NCBI GenBank assembly: GCA_037179335.1 | Contig: JAKZHN010000039.1 | Location: forward strand, 186,001-250,000 | DNA: 64,000 bases | Direction of reading: 5' to 3' | Source of the DNA: Cyclaneusma minus | Lineage: Eukaryota; Ascomycota; Leotiomycetes; Marthamycetales; Marthamycetaceae | Part shown: one piece after another, positions 57,701 through 64,000 of the stretch | Layout: each line of letters begins with the position of its first letter | Position numbering within the stretch: position 1 is the stretch's first letter | Translations under genes and position numbers: made by a program | Notes under the pieces: generated by a model | What the model saw: only the letters and a program-made list of their open reading frames with translations | Database searches by the model: none | What the model was told of the DNA's origin: nothing

Positions 57701-60319
57701 CAAGTTTGTCGCCCATATCATGCTCTGAGTCTGACACAAAATCGCTGTAGGTCGAGGTAGAGATGGGCCGCGATCCTCCGTCTCCTGAACCGTTGTCAAC
57801 ATGCAGCCAGTTGCCTTTCTGGGTATCCTCCCACTGGCTCGAGGCATCAGACATTGGTCGCGTGGATTGCGTAAACTGCGTGCCTGTGCTTGCACGGGTA
57901 TCAAGCCATGAGTGATTCGCTTCATCCACTGCTGCACCCGCAACTGCTCCATCAGCCAAAGTCTGCACGGCATTTTCAGAAGTGGCAGGCGTACTTTCAG
58001 CTTCCGGAGTCCATGGCTCGGTCATCATACCGGAGTCAACCATCATAATAGCCTTTGTGAATGGCGGGGCAAGGACCGTTGACGATGCACGATTGATAGA
58101 CCGCGCCGGGGTTACGGAGAGCGACCTCAAACTTCTCTGGCTCGGCGTTCCTACAAAGGAATCGTCGTCGCTGGGATTCATGTCACCCAGCTCAGAGAAG
58201 AGAGTCTGGCCTGCTGGGCGTGGAGTCCCATTGGTACTGCTGTTGACAAAGCTGGCAGGACTGCTATCCAAACTAGGTTCTTCGCTGCCGAGTCTTGGCC
58301 CTCGGCTACCTCCCCGCCTGAAGTGAAGACGCATTTTGTGATTGCGGCCTTGTACCGGTGTTTTGGCATCCTCAAATTCATCCTCGTCAGACGTCGAAGC
58401 TGTGCTCTGGAAGGAGTTGCGACGGGCCGTTCTGAGGGACCGATCACTCGGCTTTTGTTGAGGACGGCTTGCTCCACGCATTGTACCACTACCTCCACGT
58501 GCGGTACCAGTGTCAGTCTCTGTAAGATCTGCTTCATCTGTGAAATCTTCCGCACCCGTCTGGAAGTCGTCCGTCTCAGTACGCTGCTCGTCTGCGGTCA
58601 TGAACGCGTCACTTGTGGCGGTTGTTGATCGACTATGGGTGGGACGAGGCGGGCGTCCCATTGCTCCAGTGGCAGCTGCACCGTCAGCAACTCGTGCGGC
58701 TGTGACAGCATCAGATTGGGGCGGGACATCCTCCTGATGATCATCTTCCCAGGTACTTTCTTCATCTACCAGTACAACTTCGCTTCGGGATAAACGCATT
58801 TGTCCCAATTGACCAAGCTTCAAAGGCTTCTTGAACTCCCTGGACTCCACTTTGTGGGACCTCCGCTTAGCAGCAGCACTTCCTGGAGGACCCATCTCAT
58901 TGCGCTTGATTTCCAATTCATCTCGCGCCTCTTGAAGCATACGCTTGAGTTCAAGCTTCTCAGTCTTTTCACGATGAATGTTACCCTTGAGGTTTTGAAT
59001 CATCCGGTGGGCATGGTGCAGTGAGCTCTTCAGAGTCTCTGTTTCCAATCCGGAAGCCCTCATTGGAGTTCCCTTGACAGGAGAGATTGGCGGAGATTCG
59101 TTGGACGCCAGAACGTCATGTCCACGCTCATAGTCATCATACTCGGTTCCACGTGGCTGATCTTGTGCCTCCATCCGTGAACGCTGTTGTGACACAGCCA
59201 GTGCCAGCTCTTGGTTTTGGCCGATGAGGTCCTCGGTTCTTCTCTGCAAAGTCACCTTTTCATTTTCGACCATGGCTAGGTTGCGCTTCAACCCACCCAG
59301 CTCGGTGTCATGTTGTTTTCGCAGAGAAGTATGTTCCTCGCTCAATTGAGCATGATTGAGCTTGATTTCGTCCAGTTCCTTCTGAGCAGCAGCGTGTTCG
59401 GCCTGCAGGGAATTGATGGTCTGGGTGAGTCTCTTCTCCCTAGCTGCTGCCTCCTTCTCTTTGGCAATGTACTCATGAACCTGTGTTTCAAGGTTCCAAT
59501 TTTCATCCTTGTAACGCTGCTCGCTTTCGTCCAGAGCTCGCAGTCGCTGGTGAAGCCCTTCGGCCTCATACTCAAGCCTAGCTTTCTCCTGCGTGACTTC
59601 TTTCAGTTTCTCCTCTCGCTCTCGCAGAAGCGCTTGCACATTCCGTATTTCCGCCAGGAGGGATGTGCTGATTTCAGTCGCAAACTCGATGTCGTGGATG
59701 CGGTTTTGAGGCTGGTTGCGCTGTTTGCGATTGGGTACTGTGAGCTTCGATGGAGAGTTGGATGCTCTGCTCTCGTATTTGGAAGGGCTGACAGAACGCT
59801 GCACGCAAAATATTAGCATAGATTGCACATGAACACAGGGCTGCAGTTACGTACTCTGCCATTGGGGAGAGGAGAGCCAGATGGGACCTCTGAGCTGGCC
59901 ACGCGCGACTTTGGAAGGAAGGCACGCGCAGTCTCTCGTCCGACCTCATGGTACTCCTTCTCAATCTCAGCCAGCCTCTCTCGCAGCTCAGGTCCGATAT
60001 CATCTTCGGCCGGCTGCTGCTCAAGCTCCTTCAAGCGGTCCTGCAGGTTCTTATGGCTTTGTACGAGGTTCTGGCCCAGCTCAGAGGCGTGCTGTATGCG
60101 TCGCTCAGTCTCCTCGAGATATGCCAGCAGGGCGCGCTTTTGCTGGTCCTTGGATGCGCCAGGTGCTATAGAAGAGACATCTTCACCCAGATTAGAAAAT
60201 CGTTGGTGAGACATGTCTTCCGAGCTGCTTGTGAAAGGATCGTCCGTATGTATGTTGCGTAGAGGATGCTCGGAACCGCTGGCGGACCAGGGCTGCTCGT
60301 TGGATATTGTTGTCGCCAT
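54788..60319 (-). CDS. apsA: ApsA/Num1-like cortical coiled-coil PH-domain protein (1801 aa)
   Basis: Three exons: 60319-59855, 59798-54989 and 54918-54788. The N-terminal ~390 residues are coiled coil (DRLKELEQQ ... LLREREEKLKEVTQEKARLE ...). This fits the membrane/mitochondria-binding coiled coil of Num1/Mcp5 proteins. The middle is long and disordered. Around residues 890-1190 it has a tandem repeat of ~30 residues centred on VVKTVPAPLVFSSINAVDTE, in about nine diverged copies. The C-terminal PH domain (~1498-1610) has GEYLWKYTRKAG, HRRYFWVHPYTRTLYWSD and GQRHETWFNALSYLLLRTG, matching the PH domain that binds PI(4,5)P2 in this family. Family members anchor dynein and mitochondria at the cortex and position nuclei (ApsA in Aspergillus nidulans, Num1 in yeast). 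The length and repeat arrangement agree. The tail beyond the PH domain is basic and His-rich. Confidence 0.9.
56700..57600 (-). repeat. Tandem ~90-bp coding repeats in the ApsA/Num1 gene
   Basis: Encodes about nine diverged copies of a ~30-aa unit (pattern VxxVPxPLxFSSIxxVxTEPAPRxP). Two near-identical larger blocks (56680-56880 and 57170-57350) both encode LALSSITTLASAP followed by EEPMRSPKRNA and IPRGSVSEEQKP, suggesting a recent segmental duplication within the array. Confidence 0.8.
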
Positions 60320-61821
60320 AGTTCTTGCAGACAACGACCGGGACGTGCCGCGGATTGTCGCACGCAACACGTCGAGCTGGCTGGTAGCCGTCAGCTCTTT
60401 GTCGGTGGCACCGGTGAAGGTGAGCACAAGGCTCGTGCCGCCCGCTGCCTTTGTCCGCAAATTGGCAGGACTCCACGAGTCTGTGGCTGCGGAAGACGCT
60501 TGAGCCCGTGGCCCACGAAAAGAGAGTGAAGTTAGAGGGGGTTAGAGGGAGTGACGACCGGGCGCAGTTGGGCACCGAGTCACCGGCGCGGTCTGGCAGA
60601 GAGATGCCAGATGTACGGGCGACAGACAGAGCTGGTCGCGCGCAGGAGGTGATTTGGATTGCTGGGGTACACAGGGGAGAGTGGAGTGGGAGTGGGGACG
60701 CCTATGCTGAGCTAGCCTGGCGCCCGGCTATTTGTTGACGGTCACGCTGCCGGTATCGATAAATAGAAACCAGGTGGAATGCGGGCGGGATGGATCTGGG
60801 CTGCAGCTCGCTATTCTAGCCGCAGGGCTCCCCTGAACCAGATTCACGTCCGGAACGGTACTCTAGGGCAGAATGAAGAAGAAGAGGAGGTGTTTGTCAA
60901 GAGAGAGAGGACGGGTGGGAATGGGACGGCGGGCGAGTAAGGTCGGTGTTTTGCTGCTCGGCGTCACGCAGCGGACAACACACCTCGCAGCCTTGCGAGC
61001 AGCAGCGAGTAAAAGGTTAAAATGGCCTCGAATTCACCTGAATCGGACTCTCCGCAGACTCTCCGCTGACCCATGAGCTCCATCTTCTGAGACCTTCTAC
61101 GTTGCAATATTGAGCACAACCAGCTCCGGCTGCTATGACACAATTACAAGAGGCTCGTCCAATGTCAACACGAAACACAGCCAAGATAAACAAAGTCTGG
61201 TGCGTGGTAGTAATAATCCGCCTTGTTTATGATTTTCAGCAAGCTTCAGGCGCCTACCAAACGCTATCCCAAGCCAATGGTTATCCTCAATCGCGATGCT
61301 GGTGTTCTTGATCATCTCCCAGATTTCCGGTTTAACATGAATCCCCTGTCGCTGCCATGCTGTCTTGGCAGATGCGAGGTTCATCATGTTCATCCCATGT
61401 GCCAATCAGCAGACAACAAGAAGACATTGCTCAAATACCTCAAACCCTGTTACATGATGTTGCATTCTTAACGGTGAAGTCAAATAGCTGATGCTTCAGG
61501 GATGCTCTGATTATTAGGGAGAAATGAAAGGTGGCGACGGAGTGACATTGTCCAGTCACTGTGACATCGAGAAAGTGGGGTACTCTTTTATTTTTGGTTC
61601 AGCCTCGTGGCCATTAGTCACCCGGAACCTCAGCCTTGCAGCTCGAATTCCCATGCTTCTTGGTGTCAACCAAGCGCTGAAGCTACAATCTCGACTCTCT
61701 TCACGCAACCTCGTCGCTCGCCTCTTCACAACATCGTGTTGTCGTACCTCGAAATCCTTCTCTGGCCTCATATTCTGACTCCACACCAATCCAATAAGCC
61801 ACATCCCCGAGACCACACACG
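60320..61821. other. Divergent intergenic region, 1.5 kb
   Basis: Separates the ApsA-like and Cwc24 genes. GC-rich near the ApsA-like start. ORFs overlap on both strands and no domain is seen. Confidence 0.5.
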
Positions 61822-62853
61822 ATGGAGAACCCTTCCACGGAAACCCCATCCACAGAACCCGTCGAAGCTCCTCTATTCAAGAAGCGCAACAACAAGTCCA
61901 AGCCCAACTTTCGCAAACGGCCCGCCACTCCCCCACCCGCCGCCGACAGCGACTCATCCGCCTACTCCAGTTCCGAAGACGACTCCGGCCACCGCATAAA
62001 ACGGCGCAAGAAGCTCACGAGCACCATCACCGCCACCTCCTCCACCGCCGGCCCCAAGACCTCCGACGACCTAACAGCCACCAAATACGCCGCCGCCCGA
62101 AGCGCCATAATCACCTCCTCCAACGACGCAACCAAGTCCTCCAACTGGTACGACGAGTCCGACCTGAGCACCAAATCGCTCCTCGGCAGCACCCGCAGCG
62201 CCCCTGCCACCTCAACTCCCGCCCTGCCAGATGGCACCTACAAGGGCCTCGCCAACCAAACTACATTCATTCAAAAGAATCCTGATGCGCCCAATCGCTC
62301 CATCGGCCCCATCAAAGCCCCCACCAACATCCGCACCATCACCGTAACCGACTTCGCACCCGACGTCTGCAAAGACTACAAGCAAACCGGTTTCTGCGGC
62401 TTCGGCGACTCGTGTAAATTTCTCCACGCCCGCGAAGACTACAAGCAAGGCTGGCAGCTAGACAAAGAATGGGAGAATGTTACCAAAGGCAAGAAAGTCA
62501 CCGGCGGGACGAAAATAAGCAGTCGGGGGTATGGAGAGGGCGATGGGGAGGACGATGATGATGATGAGGCCATGTTGGAGAATATACCATTTGCGTGTAT
62601 TATTTGCAGAGAAAGGTATAAGGAGCCGATAGTGACCAAGTGCGGTCATTATTTCTGCGAGGGCTGTGCGCTGAAGACGTATAGGAAGGATCCGAGTTGT
62701 GCAGCTTGTGGGAGTGGGACGGGAGGTGTGTTTAATGTGGCGAAGGGGCTGAAGAAGTTGCTGGATAGGAAGAGGGAGCGGGCGAGGAAGAAGAGGGAAG
62801 AAGCTATTGCAGCGGGTGAGGAGGTTAGTGAGGATGAGGAGGATGGCTTGTGA
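61822..62853 (+). CDS. cwc24: Pre-mRNA-splicing factor Cwc24 (CCCH + RING, 343 aa)
   Basis: Single-exon gene. The N-terminal 170 residues are disordered with basic patches (KKRNNKSKPNFRKRP, HRIKRRKKL). A CCCH zinc finger (C-x8-C-x5-C-x3-H) starts near residue 182 in DVCKDYKQTGFCGFGDSC. A C3HC4 RING finger runs from about residue 258 (CIICRERYKEPIVTKCGHYF) to ~297 (CAACGSG). The order CCCH then RING, the spacing and the linker (FLHAREDYKQGWQLDKEW) identify Cwc24/RNF113A. This is a spliceosome component that acts around the first catalytic step and contacts the 5' splice site region. The C-terminus is a Lys/Arg/Glu helix. The product is nuclear. Confidence 0.95.
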   Translation: MENPSTETPSTEPVEAPLFKKRNNKSKPNFRKRPATPPPAADSDSSAYSSSEDDSGHRIKRRKKLTSTITATSSTAGPKTSDDLTATKYAAARSAIITSSNDATKSSNWYDESDLSTKSLLGSTRSAPATSTPALPDGTYKGLANQTTFIQKNPDAPNRSIGPIKAPTNIRTITVTDFAPDVCKDYKQTGFCGFGDSCKFLHAREDYKQGWQLDKEWENVTKGKKVTGGTKISSRGYGEGDGEDDDDDEAMLENIPFACIICRERYKEPIVTKCGHYFCEGCALKTYRKDPSCAACGSGTGGVFNVAKGLKKLLDRKRERARKKREEAIAAGEEVSEDEEDGL

Positions 62854-62945
62854 GGTAGCAAATCATGAATGAATATGTTGTCCTGTCGATGTGGGGCAAA
62901 GTCGAAAAAGGGGATAGGCCACGCGATCCACGTTCAACGGCCAAG

Positions 62946-63095
62946 TTTTGTTGCACGTCGTCTTTAGGCTCCCTTCAGGGCTTCCCGAAGTTTTGAGGCC
63001 CTGGAAATGCCTAGATTGCTGAGCCTTTTAGGCACCTGTAGGGACTTTAGGGGACTACACGCCCTGAAGGAAGCCTAAAGCCGATGTGCAACAAA
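62946..63095. mobile_element. MITE-like inverted-repeat element, ~150 bp
   Basis: The left arm starts ttttgttgcacgtcgtcttt and continues aggctcccttcagggc. The right arm, read on the opposite strand, starts tttgttgcacatcggcttta and continues ggcttccttcagggc. The ~35-bp arms differ at about 4 positions. The interior is ~80 bp without coding capacity. No clear target-site duplication could be identified, so the insertion mechanism is unknown. Confidence 0.75.
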
Positions 63096-63155
63096 CCTTT
63101 TACTCGAAATTGTAGATGTCATGTGATCTTGTGCTAAGCCCCGGGTTTTGCCCGA

Positions 63156-63280
63156 GTTTTGTTGCACGTCGGCTTAGGGGGAGTTCGGGGCTGACTGGGG
63201 GTTGAGGTCCTGGAAAAACCCTGTGAAGGCCTTGGAGAGACCCTGTGGCAGGCTGTTCCTGCTGGAATGGTGCCCTGAAG
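63156..63280. mobile_element. Second, decayed copy of the same element
   Basis: Starts gttttgttgcacgtcg, identical over 16 bp to the left end of the first copy. It shares an interior block (ttgaggtcctggaaa versus ttgaggccctggaaa) and ends near gccctgaag, which matches the inner part of the first copy's right arm. The outer right arm has been lost. Confidence 0.6.
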
Positions 63281-63835
63281 TTATCATGTCTCGGAGCATC
63301 AGCATTGATGACAGAACAGATGAGTGTAGACCGTGACTATGACTTCTAGAATATGTTCAATTCATATGCCCAAATAAGCTAATACATCCCCATAAGATGG
63401 GAATAGAGCTGTTGGCGTAGGGGTAACGCGCCTGATCCTTGGATGCCTTACTTATAATATATCCATTCGGTAAAAGCAGGTTGTTCAGGCACATCCTGTA
63501 ACGTTTAGTACATATATGTAAAATAGAGGATACCCAGAAGGTCGAATTCAACCCGATACAGGTCAATTATATATATATATATTTATATTTATATGTTTTT
63601 GTGATATACGTTGATCATTGACGAGAGACGCCTAATAATAATTTCGTTATTGACAAAATAGGCAGTGTCCCACCATGTTGGATGGCTGAAGTCAGATGGT
63701 GTGGCTAGGGGATGGGTGGTTCGTTCGGGCGCTGTGTGGCTGTGATTCCTTTATACATGTCTGACTTGTACTTGGAGTTTTCCCACCATCATTCTCTTTT
63801 CTACGTACATTATTGATACTACTATTGTCATTCGG

Positions 63836-63838
<3 letters not shown>

Positions 63839-63868
<30 letters not shown>
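63839..63868. repeat. (CT)n microsatellite
   Basis: About 15 uninterrupted CT dinucleotides. Confidence 0.95.
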
Positions 63869-63870
<2 letters not shown>

Positions 63871-64000
63871 CCTGATCTTCGACCGCTCTCAGCTGAGTAG
63901 ATGGTAGAGCTATATGGATCTATCTATCTCCTCGCGTTCCGTGTCAGCAGGACGAAAAGCAAACATTTATAAGCCCATACAGACACAAAACAGAGGGGAT

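Larger units (their letters stand above)
62854..64000. other. Non-coding right end with decayed inverted-repeat elements and simple repeats
   Basis: No ORF of interest. Contains two related inverted-repeat elements (62946-63095 and ~63156-63280), an AT-rich tract around 63568-63595 and a CT microsatellite at 63839-63868. The last ~500 bp is AT-rich. Confidence 0.6.

Noticed and set aside
63405..63470. tRNA-like stretch (ggcgtaggggtaacgcgcctgat)
   Set aside because: Resembles a D-arm, but no T-arm GGTTCGA-type sequence or acceptor stem pairing was found.

Overview
The window looks like chromosomal DNA from a filamentous ascomycete (Pezizomycotina). The genes are monocistronic, interrupted by short 45-230 bp GT..AG introns with CTAAC-type branch sites, and separated by 0.3-3.6 kb of non-coding DNA. 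The gene set is typically fungal: an ApsA/Num1-type cortical PH protein, a G1 glutamic peptidase, a YAT amino-acid permease, GH92/GH125/GH3 glycosidases, Cwc24 and a CCC1/VIT1 transporter. A helotialean-like fungus would fit, but that placement is a guess. All exon structures were assembled by hand from splice signals and reading-frame continuity.

Layout. 1-13 kb is a carbohydrate-active block. It holds the 5' end of a secreted GH125 alpha-1,6-mannosidase running off the left edge, a small helical protein, an 854-aa protein with an HExxH zincin motif, a secreted GH92 alpha-1,2-mannosidase, and a secreted GH3 enzyme with a PA14-like insert. 13-18 kb has a small Myb-like protein, a doubtful small gene and a secreted-type serine beta-lactamase-like protein. 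20-24.5 kb is one large fusion, a cholesterol-oxidase-type GMC oxidoreductase joined to an alpha/beta hydrolase. 26-33 kb holds a low-complexity repeat protein, a flavocytochrome b2-type dehydrogenase and a small proline/glycine-rich protein. 34-37 kb holds a 769-aa coiled-coil/SANT-like protein. 37-43 kb is gene-poor, with one tiny cysteine-rich protein. 43-54 kb holds a 14-3-3-like protein, a second GMC oxidoreductase with an apparently mutated splice donor, a G1 peptidase, an amino-acid permease, a small acidic protein and a vacuolar iron transporter homologue. 54.8-62.9 kb holds the 1801-aa ApsA/Num1 homologue and Cwc24. The right end contains decayed inverted-repeat elements and microsatellites.

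Functional links. The GH125/GH92 pair would remove alpha-1,6- and alpha-1,2-linked mannose from fungal mannan or N-glycans, and the neighbouring GH3 enzyme would act on beta-linked oligosaccharides. The secreted acid peptidase and the amino-acid permease lie next to each other and could serve protein scavenging. The other genes look like unrelated housekeeping or accessory neighbours. No secondary-metabolite, CRISPR or rRNA locus is visible and no tRNA was recognised.

The most unusual structural signals are these: a tandemly duplicated intron at 34.1-34.6 kb whose second copy supplies what looks like a one-codon first exon; a family of degenerate 19-bp minisatellites in opposite orientations at 14.1 and 24.7 kb, with a related motif inside an intron; a TA-flanked MITE in the promoter of a GMC gene that itself carries a G-to-C change at an otherwise perfect splice donor; and a Cys-for-Ser nucleophile elbow in the oxidase-hydrolase fusion.
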